From: Actinomycetota bacterium
Lineage (GTDB): Bacteria; Actinomycetota; Acidimicrobiia; Acidimicrobiales; AC-14
Reading direction: 5' to 3'
Assembly (NCBI GenBank): GCA_020200615.1
Contig: JAIVIH010000285.1
Span: 1-6,080, forward strand
Length of the DNA: 6,080 nucleotides
The notes beneath the pieces are model-generated. The model worked only from the letters and a program-made list of their open reading frames with translations, was not told where the DNA came from and made no database searches. The position numbers and the translations under genes are program-made. Positions 1-5,146 of the stretch are shown here, piece by piece; position 1 is the stretch's first letter; each line of letters starts with the position of its first letter.

Positions 1-6
1 GTCTAG

Positions 7-30
7 GAGCGGCCAGGCCGGCGCCGGCTC
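7..30 (-). terminator. Possible hairpin terminator after the DUF2795 gene
   Basis: On the minus strand, a GC-rich stem starts within the stop codon: GAGC pairs with GCTC (27-30 with 7-10), and GGC/GCC pairs inside after one bulged C. A 12-bp perfect palindrome, GCCGGCGCCGGC, lies at 17-28. There is no T run, which is common for actinobacterial hairpins but makes the call weak. Confidence 0.25.
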
Positions 31-439
31 AGAAGCGTGACTCGGCCGAACCGCCCAGGGCCTCCCAAACCGACTCCGTTGTCTCGTAAGGGCCGTCGGG
101 AAGCGCCCGCAGCAACTCGGTGATCCAGGTGGGCGCGTGGTTGCGCTCGGCCGAGGCCACCAGCGCCTCCCGCTCGGCAGGGAACACCGACGGCTCGAGG
201 TGTCGGGCCAGGTCGGTCCGAGCCTCCAGCTCCCCGTCCGTCGGCCAGCGGGAGTCGCCGCCCACCAGCGGTCCACCGACCAACCGGGCGTCGGGCGTGG
301 GTTCGCCCTCGCCGGGGCCCTCCTGCTCGCGACCCTCCGAGGCTCTCGCCTCGACCGGCGAACCTTGCACCAGCGAACGTGTGTCGGCCTTGAGGCTCTC
401 GTCAAGGCGGGGGGCGTGCTTGTCGCTTCCTCGGTCCAT
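29..439 (-). CDS. DUF2795 domain-containing protein
   Basis: This encodes a 136-residue soluble protein of unknown biochemical role. The C-terminal part, roughly residues 74-129, matches my recollection of the DUF2795 pattern: a helix before a conserved FPA (86-88), then a helix, then an LPDGPYE turn (113-119), then a last helix with VWEALG. The N-terminal half (MDRGSDKHAPRLDE, then a Glu/Gly/Pro-rich linker to about residue 50) is polar and probably disordered. Actinobacterial members of the family have, as I recall, a similar KHGPRLDE-type opening. The reading frame extends upstream to 580, but ATG 439 is chosen because the conserved opening starts there and a GGGGGA ribosome-binding-like tract lies 11 nt upstream (451-456). 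The longer form would also overlap the sigma gene. No membrane segment or signal peptide is seen. It is divergent from the sigma factor gene, which may mean shared control. The family call is fairly sure; the function is unknown. Confidence 0.8.
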   Translation of the reverse strand: MDRGSDKHAPRLDESLKADTRSLVQGSPVEARASEGREQEGPGEGEPTPDARLVGGPLVGGDSRWPTDGELEARTDLARHLEPSVFPAEREALVASAERNHAPTWITELLRALPDGPYETTESVWEALGGSAESRF

Positions 440-493
440 GGTCCGGTATATCCCCCGCAATCCTGGGAAGAACACGGGAAGGGTGGACCCGAT

Positions 494-503
494 CAACGCG
501 TTG
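494..503. repeat. Palindrome CAACGCGTTG in the divergent control region
   Basis: This is a perfect 10-bp palindrome in the 115-bp gap between the divergent DUF2795 and sigma genes. A second short inverted repeat, GGGTGGACCC, lies next to it at 481-490. The placement suits a regulator site serving one or both promoters, but a 10-bp palindrome can arise by chance, and I could not assign clear -35/-10 boxes here. Confidence 0.3.
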
Positions 504-554
504 TAAGAAGCAAGCGGCCAGTGGGGGCCTGCTGAATCAGGAGGGCGGAAGGAA

Positions 555-1505
555 GTGCCGATGCAGCGAGTGAGGACCAACTCCGGCGGGGGCGAGGACG
601 AGTTGGTCCGCCTGTATCTGGCCGACGTGGGGCGTCACCCCTTGCTGACCCGGGCCGAAGAGACGCAGCTGGCCCAGGAGATCCTGGCCGGTCGGGAGGC
701 TTCGCAGGCTCTCGAGAACCCCCGTAGGGCGCTGAGCGACGACGAGCGGCGACACCTCGAGTCGGTCGTGGCTCAGGCCGACATCGCCACCGAGCATTTC
801 GTCCGGGCCAACCTGCGGCTGGTCGTGTCCATCGCCAAGCGCTACACCTCCTCGGGGCTCTCCCTGCTCGACCTCGTGCAGGAGGGCAACGTGGGGCTGA
901 TGCACGCCGTCGACCGCTTCGACGTGCGCCGCGGGTTCCGGTTCTCGACCTACGCCACGTGGTGGATCCGCCAGGCCGTCTCGCGCGCCATCGCCAACAC
1001 GGGTCGTGCCATCCGGCTGCCGGTGCAGGCGGGCGACCTTGTCTCGAAGGTTCGCCGGGCCCAGGCTCACCTCGAGGCAGAAACGGGCCGAGCCCCTACG
1101 GTCGAAGAGGTGGCCAAGGACGTTTCGGTCTCACCGGCCAAGGTTCGCCAGGTCCTGGCCATGCCGCTGGAGATGCTCTCCATGTCGGAGCCCCAGGCCG
1201 CCGACTCGGACTCCGAGTTGGGGGACAGCATCGCCGATCACGAGGCCGCCTCTCCGTTCGATGTGGTGGCTGCCTCGATGCTGCCGGCCCAGATCCGCAC
1301 CCTCCTCGATGCCCTCTCCGAACGGGAACGGCGGGTGGTCTACCTCCGTTACGGCCTCGATCGCGGCCGGGCTCGCACGCTCGATGAGGTCGGGCACCTG
1401 TTCAGCCTGAGCCGGGAGCAGATCCGCCAGATCGAGCGTCGGGCGCTGATGAAGCTGCGGGAGCGGTCTGAGCGCACGGGCGCCCGAGAGCTGCTGGTCG
1501 GCTGA
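555..1505 (+). CDS. RNA polymerase sigma-70 family factor (group 2, RpoD-like)
   Basis: This is a sigma factor that directs core RNA polymerase to promoters. Its 316 residues contain, in order: region 1.2 (about 16-45, DELVRLYLADVGRHPLLT); a short helical spacer; region 2 (about 82-146), with NLRLVVSIAKRY, the DLVQEGNVGLM core-binding helix, and FSTYATWWIRQAVSRAI for -10 recognition and melting; region 3 (about 147-230), starting with RAIRLPV; and region 4 (about 255-302), whose helix-turn-helix SREQIRQIERRALMKLR contacts the -35 box. It lacks the long acidic region 1.1 and the LRxYLD-type C-terminus of the essential primary sigma, so it looks like a group 2 (SigB/Hrd-like) paralogue. AGGAGG at 539-544 favours GTG 555. 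ATG 561, two codons in, is an alternative with AAGGA 7 nt upstream. No anti-sigma gene is adjacent. It is convergent with the next gene. The sigma call is sure; the group 2 placement is an inference. Confidence 0.95.
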   Translation: MPMQRVRTNSGGGEDELVRLYLADVGRHPLLTRAEETQLAQEILAGREASQALENPRRALSDDERRHLESVVAQADIATEHFVRANLRLVVSIAKRYTSSGLSLLDLVQEGNVGLMHAVDRFDVRRGFRFSTYATWWIRQAVSRAIANTGRAIRLPVQAGDLVSKVRRAQAHLEAETGRAPTVEEVAKDVSVSPAKVRQVLAMPLEMLSMSEPQAADSDSELGDSIADHEAASPFDVVAASMLPAQIRTLLDALSERERRVVYLRYGLDRGRARTLDEVGHLFSLSREQIRQIERRALMKLRERSERTGARELLVG

Positions 1506-1513
1506 GGCGGCCT

Positions 1514-2209
1514 CTACAGCCGCTCGCCGGGAAACCGCAGCTGCAGCTCGGAGACCAGCTGGTTCACCTGCCCGGCAGGGTTCGGGTCACTCTCTTCGGC
1601 CAGGTCGAGGGCGATCCGGCCGAGCTCCGGCCAGCTGACCCAGCCCAAAGCTCCCGCGAGCAGGTCGCCGGCCAAGCGCCCGTCGTGGAGCTGCACACCG
1701 GCCGCCACCTCCAGCCGGCTGAGTAGGTGATCGCTGCCGGGCGGAGCCACCAGCACGACTCCCGCCTCGCGCCCCCCGCGGAGGGAGGCCTCCAGCGCAG
1801 CCACCACGGCCGCCCGTAGTTGCTCTTCGGGAGGGTCGGGCCGAGCCGTGCAGGCCACGAGCACCAGCGCCTCGGGCCCGTCGAGGACGACGTCGCAGAT
1901 GTCTCCCATCCCCAGACTCGCTCCCCACGGCACCACCGAGCCACCGCCCCACTCGACGGGCGACAGCGGGTTCTCGTCGCCACAGGCGACCTCGAGCAGG
2001 GACGGAACCCAGGCGTCCGTGTCCCACAGAGCGAGCGTCCGGAAGGTGTTCCAGGCCAAGCGGTCGGGCCGAGCAGGGTCCTCCAGGAGGGCCAGCACCG
2101 CCGGCTCGGAGAGCAACGGGCTGGCGAGATCCACGAGCCAGGGCCCGTCCTCCGCCTCGCCGGAGGCGCCCCCTTGGGGCTGGCTCGCTTCGGTCACAGG
2201 TAGGTCCAT
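1514..2209 (-). CDS. Hypothetical protein, possibly a degenerate PD-(D/E)XK-like fold
   Basis: This encodes a 231-residue acidic, soluble protein that I do not firmly recognise. ATG 2209 has a good AGGAG 6 nt upstream (2216-2220), and codon use fits the neighbours. Residues 51-72 (LAWNTFRTLALWDTDAWVPSLL) and 105-123 (CDVVLDGPEALVLVACTAR) recall the layout of bacterial nuclease-like proteins, in which a WNxFRxL segment precedes a core strand pair ending in an ExK motif. Asp106 could be the core Asp, but the expected ExK is read here as A119-C-T121, so a catalytic metal site is probably missing. The segment from 128 to 160 then reads as helix-strand (QLRAAVVAALE, then AGVVLVAPP), consistent with an alpha/beta domain. 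There is no signal peptide or transmembrane segment. Its stop lies 8 bp from the convergent sigma gene stop, and it is divergent from the 51-codon gene. It is a real gene; the fold assignment is tentative. Confidence 0.7.
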   Translation of the reverse strand: MDLPVTEASQPQGGASGEAEDGPWLVDLASPLLSEPAVLALLEDPARPDRLAWNTFRTLALWDTDAWVPSLLEVACGDENPLSPVEWGGGSVVPWGASLGMGDICDVVLDGPEALVLVACTARPDPPEEQLRAAVVAALEASLRGGREAGVVLVAPPGSDHLLSRLEVAAGVQLHDGRLAGDLLAGALGWVSWPELGRIALDLAEESDPNPAGQVNQLVSELQLRFPGERL

Positions 2210-2289
2210 CTCCCTCTCCTCGGCAATTGCCCAACGTCCCTACCCGCCGCCGACGGGACGGGAACTTCTGGTTGCGATAAGAACAGGCG

Positions 2290-2445
2290 ATGACCGACGC
2301 GTCCGAAGCCGACCTTCAGGAGCAGCAGTTCCCGGTGAGGCCGAACGGGGAACCCGTTCCCCTCACGGTGCCGCCCGAGGTACCCGAGGCCGATGCCGTC
2401 GAGCAGGCCCAGCCCGCCCCGCTCGACGACGAAGAGCACCGCTGA
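2290..2445 (+). CDS. Small acidic protein with repeated EADxxEQ motif
   Basis: This is a 51-codon frame from ATG 2290 to TGA 2443-2445. The peptide opens MTDASEADLQEQQFPV and ends in an acidic DDEEHR tail. A motif EADxxEQ occurs twice, at residues 6-12 (EADLQEQ) and 33-39 (EADAVEQ), separated by a Pro/Val-rich stretch (VPLTVPPEVP). I recall VPEADxxEQ-type motifs in short, unnamed actinobacterial proteins, which supports a real gene, but the function is unknown. It lacks membrane segments, a signal peptide and cysteines, and it is probably disordered. The ribosome binding site is weak: only purine-rich AAGAACAGG precedes the ATG. It is divergent from the unrecognised gene on its left and ends 4 bp from the convergent His-rich gene. 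Third positions are mostly G or C, as in true genes here. Confidence 0.65.
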   Translation: MTDASEADLQEQQFPVRPNGEPVPLTVPPEVPEADAVEQAQPAPLDDEEHR

Positions 2446-2449
2446 GAGC

Positions 2450-2755
2450 CTAGGAAGCTCCCGCGGCCGCCTTCTTGGCGGACTTGCGGGCCGGGGCCTT
2501 CTTTGCCGTCTCGTCCTTGACCGGCGCGGCGTGGTCGTGAACGTGGGCTTCGCCCTCGTGCTCGCGCTGGAAGTCGGCGTGTGGGTAATGGCTGTGACGG
2601 ATCACGGCGTGGTCGTGCTCGTGCTCGTGGAACGAGCTGAGGTGCTCGAACGCGCCGCTCATTTCCCGGTAGTTGTGGGTGACGTGGTAATGGCCGTGGG
2701 CATGAACCGCCGCCTCGTGCTCATGCTCCTCCCACTGCTGGCCGTCCTGGACCAT
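2450..2755 (-). CDS. Histidine-rich small protein, putative metal binder
   Basis: This is a 101-residue protein with 19 histidines, all between residues 11 and 75, mostly in alternating HxH runs (HEHE, HAHGHYH, HEHEHDH, HSHYPH, HVHDH). The His region looks like two copies of one unit: about 9-29 (EEHEHEAAVHAHGHYHVTHNY) and about 43-62 (HEHEHDHAVIRHSHYPHADF), joined by REMSGAFEHLSS. The last 20 or so residues switch to a Lys/Ala/Pro tail (KKAPARKSAKKAAAGAS) like those of DNA-binding histone-like proteins. Alternating His suggests binding, storage or buffering of Ni, Zn, Co or Cu ions, which is inferred from composition only. I recall similar His-rich proteins as common but uncharacterised in actinobacteria. 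ATG 2755 is chosen over TTG 2758 because GGAGG (2761-2765) sits 5 nt before the ATG and only 2 nt before the TTG. There is no signal peptide, so it is probably cytosolic. It follows the small acidic gene 2801-3025 by 45 bp and may share its transcript. Confidence 0.82.
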   Translation of the reverse strand: MVQDGQQWEEHEHEAAVHAHGHYHVTHNYREMSGAFEHLSSFHEHEHDHAVIRHSHYPHADFQREHEGEAHVHDHAAPVKDETAKKAPARKSAKKAAAGAS

Positions 2756-2760
2756 CAATA

Positions 2761-2765
2761 CCTCC
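2761..2765 (-). promoter_or_regulatory. Ribosome binding site of the His-rich gene
   Basis: GGAGG on the minus strand, 5 nt before ATG 2755. It decides the start in favour of the second of two adjacent start codons. Confidence 0.6.
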
Positions 2766-2800
2766 GTGGCGTCGTAGATCCTGTGCTCGGCCGCCGAACC

Positions 2801-3025
2801 TCAGGTCCCACCTGCGCCGGGTGTCCCGGCACCGGATGGCTGCTGCTCCTCGTCGTCAGGACGTCCGAACGGGTCTGAGTAGGACTCCGGTCCCGCCGCT
2901 CCGCCCTCGTCGCCGATGGTCGCCGTTCCGTCGTAACCCTGCTCCCTGGGACCGCTCGACCCCGGTGCCGCCGCCGAAGCGCCGTCCGGATCCTGCGGCG
3001 ACCGATCGCCGGGAGAATCAGGCAA
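2801..3025 (-). CDS. Probable small acidic, disordered protein (TTG start)
   Basis: This is a 74-codon frame starting at TTG 3025, supported by a strong Shine-Dalgarno GGAGGT (3034-3039) 8 nt upstream. The peptide (MPDSPGDRSPQDPDGAS at the start, GAGTPGAGGT at the end) is rich in Gly, Pro, Asp, Glu, Ser and Ala. It has no cysteine and no hydrophobic segment, so it should be soluble and unfolded. The middle holds an acidic/aromatic patch (ESYSDPFGRPDDEEQQ, about residues 47-62). I recognise no family. The case for a real gene is the ribosome binding site, mostly G/C third positions, same-strand placement 45 bp upstream of the His-rich gene, and the otherwise empty 407-bp gap from 2756 to 3162. 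Against it are the low-complexity peptide, the TTG start, and competing frames on both strands (arginine-rich and less protein-like). Confidence 0.45.
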   Translation of the reverse strand: MPDSPGDRSPQDPDGASAAAPGSSGPREQGYDGTATIGDEGGAAGPESYSDPFGRPDDEEQQPSGAGTPGAGGT

Positions 3026-3033
3026 CTGGATTT

Positions 3034-3039
3034 ACCTCC
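3034..3039 (-). promoter_or_regulatory. Ribosome binding site of the small acidic gene
   Basis: GGAGGT on the minus strand, 8 nt before TTG 3025. It is the main support for translation of this small frame. Confidence 0.45.
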
Positions 3040-3132
3040 GGGACAACCACCTGCCACGGTGCTACCCCGGATCTTCCCGCCCGAACCCCGTTCTGGCCAA
3101 GACCCGCACTAGTCCCGCAGAAAGCTCACAAT

Positions 3133-3160
3133 CCCAGGGTTCTTCTGCAATAACCTTCGG
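3133..3160. promoter_or_regulatory. Candidate operator: imperfect inverted repeat before the mod operon
   Basis: Arms CCCAGGGTT (3133-3141) and AACCTTCGG (3152-3160) match as an inverted repeat at 7 of 9 positions, with a 10-nt spacer. Arm centres are 19 bp apart, about two helical turns, as expected for a dimeric HTH protein. The right arm overlaps the likely -10 box and ends 2 bp before ATG 3163, so binding would affect the promoter directly. The natural candidate ligand is the HTH-TOBE protein encoded just downstream (autoregulation). This is inferred from position and symmetry only. Confidence 0.4.
3151..3156 (+). promoter_or_regulatory. Likely -10 box for a leaderless mod operon transcript
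   Basis: TAACCT fits the actinobacterial -10 pattern TANNNT and lies 6 nt before ATG 3163, which would place the transcription start at or next to the A of the ATG. No Shine-Dalgarno sequence is visible upstream of this start, which agrees with leaderless translation. No convincing -35 box is seen about 17 bp upstream. Confidence 0.4.
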
Positions 3161-3162
3161 AT

Positions 3163-3561
3163 ATGGCGAGGTATCGCATCGGAGAGGCAGCCGACGCCCT
3201 CGGGGTCACGGTGGACACTCTCCGCCGGTGGGTGGACACCGGTCGCGTGGCCTCCGTCCGAACCGCGGGGGGGCAGCGGGTGATCGAGAGCTCGGCCCTG
3301 GCCGCCCTGGCCGTGGAGCTGGGCCGGCGCCCGCGCGAAGCATCCACCGTCCAGAGCGCCCGGAACCGACTGCCCGGAGTGGTGACCGCGGTCGTGCGCG
3401 ACGGGGTGATGGCCCAGGTCGAGCTTCAGGCCGGTGCCCACCGGATCGTCTCGCTCATGACCCGGGAAGCGGCCGACGAGCTCGGGCTGGCGCCCGGCGT
3501 CCTCGCCGTCGCCACCGTGAAGGCCACGGCCGTGGTCGTCGAACGCCGCGACCGGCGATGA
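3163..3561 (+). CDS. HTH-TOBE (Mop-like) molybdate-responsive regulator
   Basis: This is a 132-residue two-domain protein. Residues 1-50 form a MerR/excisionase-type winged HTH (YRIGEAADALGVTVDTLRRW, then the wing GRVASVRTAGGQRVI). Residues about 67-129 form a TOBE/Mop domain (RNRLPGVVTAVVRDGVMAQVEL, then SLMTREAADELGLAPG and VATVKATAVVVER), the fold that binds molybdate or tungstate in ModE, ModC and molbindins. The combination suggests a DNA-binding protein that senses oxyanion and controls the operon, although it could also act as a molybdate-binding protein with a vestigial HTH. It differs from classical ModE, which has a LysR-like HTH and two TOBE copies, in having a MerR-type HTH and a single TOBE copy. 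Its TGA overlaps the modA ATG (ATGA). The start has no Shine-Dalgarno and is probably leaderless. Domain calls are firm; the regulatory direction is inferred. Confidence 0.9.
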   Translation: MARYRIGEAADALGVTVDTLRRWVDTGRVASVRTAGGQRVIESSALAALAVELGRRPREASTVQSARNRLPGVVTAVVRDGVMAQVELQAGAHRIVSLMTREAADELGLAPGVLAVATVKATAVVVERRDRR

Positions 3562-4331
3562 GGCAGGGCGTGTGGGCGGGGGTGGTGCTCATCGCACTGG
3601 TACCGGCCTGCGCCCCGGCTGACCGGGTTGCCGGCGCGCGCCCGGGAGGAAGCACCCCGCTCACGGGAACGGTCACGGTCTTGGCAGCGGCGTCGCTCAC
3701 CGAGACCTTCGAGGAGCTCGGGCGTCGCTTCCAGGCGGTCCATCCGGGCGTCGACCTCACCTTCAGCTTCGGCCCGTCGTCGACCCTGGTCAGGCAGGTT
3801 CAGGAAGGAGCGCCGGCCGACGTCGTGGCCGTCGCCGACGAGGGCCTGCTCCAGCCCGTGGCCGACGCGGGCCTGTCCTCATCACCGGCGATCTTCGCCC
3901 GCAACCGCTTGGCCCTGGTCGTGGCCGCAGGTAATCCGGAAGGGGTCGACTCCCTCGCCGCGCTGGCCCGCCCCGGCCTGGCCGTGGTGCTGTGTGCGCC
4001 GGAGGTGCCGTGCGGCCGGTTGGCGGCCGAGGCCCTGCGCCGGGCGGGCATCCACGTGGAGCCGCGGTCGCTGGAGCCGGACGTCAAGGCCGTGGTGGCC
4101 AAGGTCGCGCTGGGCGAGGCCGACGCCGGGATCGTCTACGTGACCGACGTCAGCGCCGGAGGCAGCAAGGTCGAGGGCGTCGCCATCCCTCCGGCCGAGA
4201 ACGCCGTCGCCACCTACCCCATCGCCACTCTGCGCCGGGCGCCCAACCCGGCCGCGGCCGCCGCCTTCGTCGACTTCGTGCGGTCGGACGAGGGCCGCGC
4301 CTTACTCACCTCGGCCGGCTTCGAGGTCTGA
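3558..4331 (+). CDS. modA: Molybdate ABC transporter substrate-binding lipoprotein ModA
   Basis: This protein captures molybdate (or tungstate) outside the cytoplasmic membrane and delivers it to ModB. It has 257 residues, the usual family length. The N-terminus is a lipoprotein signal: a short Arg-containing start, a hydrophobic run, and a lipobox LVPAC with the lipid-bearing Cys18. The mature part shows the ModA hallmarks: VLAAASLTETFEELGRRF (about 41-58), with the oxyanion-contacting Ser46; FGPSSTLVRQVQEGAPADV (about 71-89), with the second Ser ligand pair; and GEADAGIVYVTD near 190-201. A Cys pair, CAPEVPC, lies mid-protein, as in several ModA proteins. ATG 3558 is chosen because it overlaps the preceding stop (ATGA) and puts the signal peptide at the N-terminus; the frame is open upstream to 3228, but that part is the out-of-frame shadow of the regulator gene. 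There is no separate Shine-Dalgarno, so translation is probably coupled. Confidence 0.95.
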   Translation: MRQGVWAGVVLIALVPACAPADRVAGARPGGSTPLTGTVTVLAAASLTETFEELGRRFQAVHPGVDLTFSFGPSSTLVRQVQEGAPADVVAVADEGLLQPVADAGLSSSPAIFARNRLALVVAAGNPEGVDSLAALARPGLAVVLCAPEVPCGRLAAEALRRAGIHVEPRSLEPDVKAVVAKVALGEADAGIVYVTDVSAGGSKVEGVAIPPAENAVATYPIATLRRAPNPAAAAAFVDFVRSDEGRALLTSAGFEV

Positions 4332-5146
4332 TGGTCCGAAACCGCAGCGGGGATCAGGCGTCAACCGGAGCGGCGCCCCCGCTGGGCGCGTGGATCCTGG
4401 CCATCATCGGACTGCTGTTGATCGTGTTGCCGTTGGTGGGCCTGGCCTGGCGAGCCCCGTGGACGAGCGTCCTGCACGACCTGGGCGACCCCCAAGTCGG
4501 CCAGGCGCTCCGTCTCTCGCTCCTGTGCTCGCTCTTGGCGACGGGCCTATCCGTCCTCGTGGGCGTGCCCCTGGCGTGGGTCCTGGCCAGGGTCGACTTC
4601 CGGGGCCGTGGCCTGGCCCGGGCGCTGACGATCCTTCCCATGGTCCTCCCGCCGGTGGTGGGCGGGGTCGCCCTGCTCCTGACCCTCGGACGGGGCGGGC
4701 TCATCGGGCAGTGGTTGGACCGCTGGTTCGGCATCTCCCTCCCCTTCACCACCGCCGGGGTCGTCGTGGCCGAGACGTTGGTCGCCCTGCCCTTCCTGGT
4801 CATCGCCGCCGAGTCCGGCTTCCGTCTCGCCGATCGCCGGCTCGAAGAGGCCGCTGCCACCCTGGGCGCCCGCCCGTGGACCGTCTTTCGGAGGGTGACC
4901 CTGCCCCTGGTGGGTCCCTCCATCGCCGCGGGAGCGGTCCTGGCCTGGGCGCGGGCCCTCGGCGAGTTCGGCGCCACCATCACGTTCGCCGGGAACTTTC
5001 CCGGGCGCACGCAGACGACTCCGCTCAAGGTCTACCTGCTCCTCCAGTCCCGGCCCGACGCCGCCATCGCCCTCAGCCTGGTCCTGCTGGCCGTCTCCCT
5101 CGCCGTGCTCATCGGCCTCCGCTCGCGGTGGCTCGGCCTGAGATGA
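4331..5146 (+). CDS. modB: Molybdate ABC transporter permease ModB
   Basis: This is the membrane channel subunit of the molybdate importer (ModB2C2), in the cytoplasmic membrane. It has 271 residues with about six hydrophobic segments: roughly 18-40, 60-87, 98-120, 139-160, 195-212 and 245-265. The binding-protein-dependent permease signature lies in the cytoplasmic loop at about 172-192 (EEAAATLGARPWTVFRRVTLP), where E-A-A and Gly179 dock onto ModC. The segments ILPMVLPPVVGGVALLL and ALGEFGATITFAGNFPGRTQT are typical of ModB, the latter also of the related CysT/CysW sulfate permeases. The start shares its A with the modA stop (TGATG), and the end overlaps modC (ATGA). The first 15 residues are polar and Gly/Ala-rich, somewhat longer than in many relatives. 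Molybdate specificity is taken from the neighbours. Confidence 0.95.
   Translation: MVRNRSGDQASTGAAPPLGAWILAIIGLLLIVLPLVGLAWRAPWTSVLHDLGDPQVGQALRLSLLCSLLATGLSVLVGVPLAWVLARVDFRGRGLARALTILPMVLPPVVGGVALLLTLGRGGLIGQWLDRWFGISLPFTTAGVVVAETLVALPFLVIAAESGFRLADRRLEEAAATLGARPWTVFRRVTLPLVGPSIAAGAVLAWARALGEFGATITFAGNFPGRTQTTPLKVYLLLQSRPDAAIALSLVLLAVSLAVLIGLRSRWLGLR

Noticed and set aside
440..580. N-terminal extension of the DUF2795 gene
   Set aside because: It would overlap the sigma gene start and has no conserved sequence; the family-like opening begins at ATG 439.
1501..1520. Possible bidirectional terminator between the convergent sigma gene and the 1514-2209 gene
   Set aside because: GCTG-AGG can pair with CCT-CAGC only with a 3-nt bulge and a 3-nt loop, and there is no T run; too weak to list as a feature.
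2393..2878. Plus-strand frame across the His-rich gene, with a Val/Leu-rich peptide resembling membrane segments
   Set aside because: The hydrophobic look is the reverse-strand reading of His/Glu codons (GTG, CTC) of the His-rich gene; the minus-strand protein has the ribosome binding site and a coherent composition.
3228..3557. Upstream extension of the modA frame
   Set aside because: It is arginine/glycine-rich, overlaps the HTH-TOBE gene in another frame, and would bury the lipoprotein signal; the ATGA start at 3558 is better.
3992..4330. Upstream extension of the modB frame
   Set aside because: It lies inside modA, is arginine/glycine-rich low-complexity sequence with no family likeness, and ModB features begin only after ATG 4331.
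4354..5028. Long minus-strand frame opposite modB
   Set aside because: It is rich in Arg, Thr, Pro and Ser, typical of an antisense shadow in high-GC DNA, with no ribosome binding site or recognisable domain.
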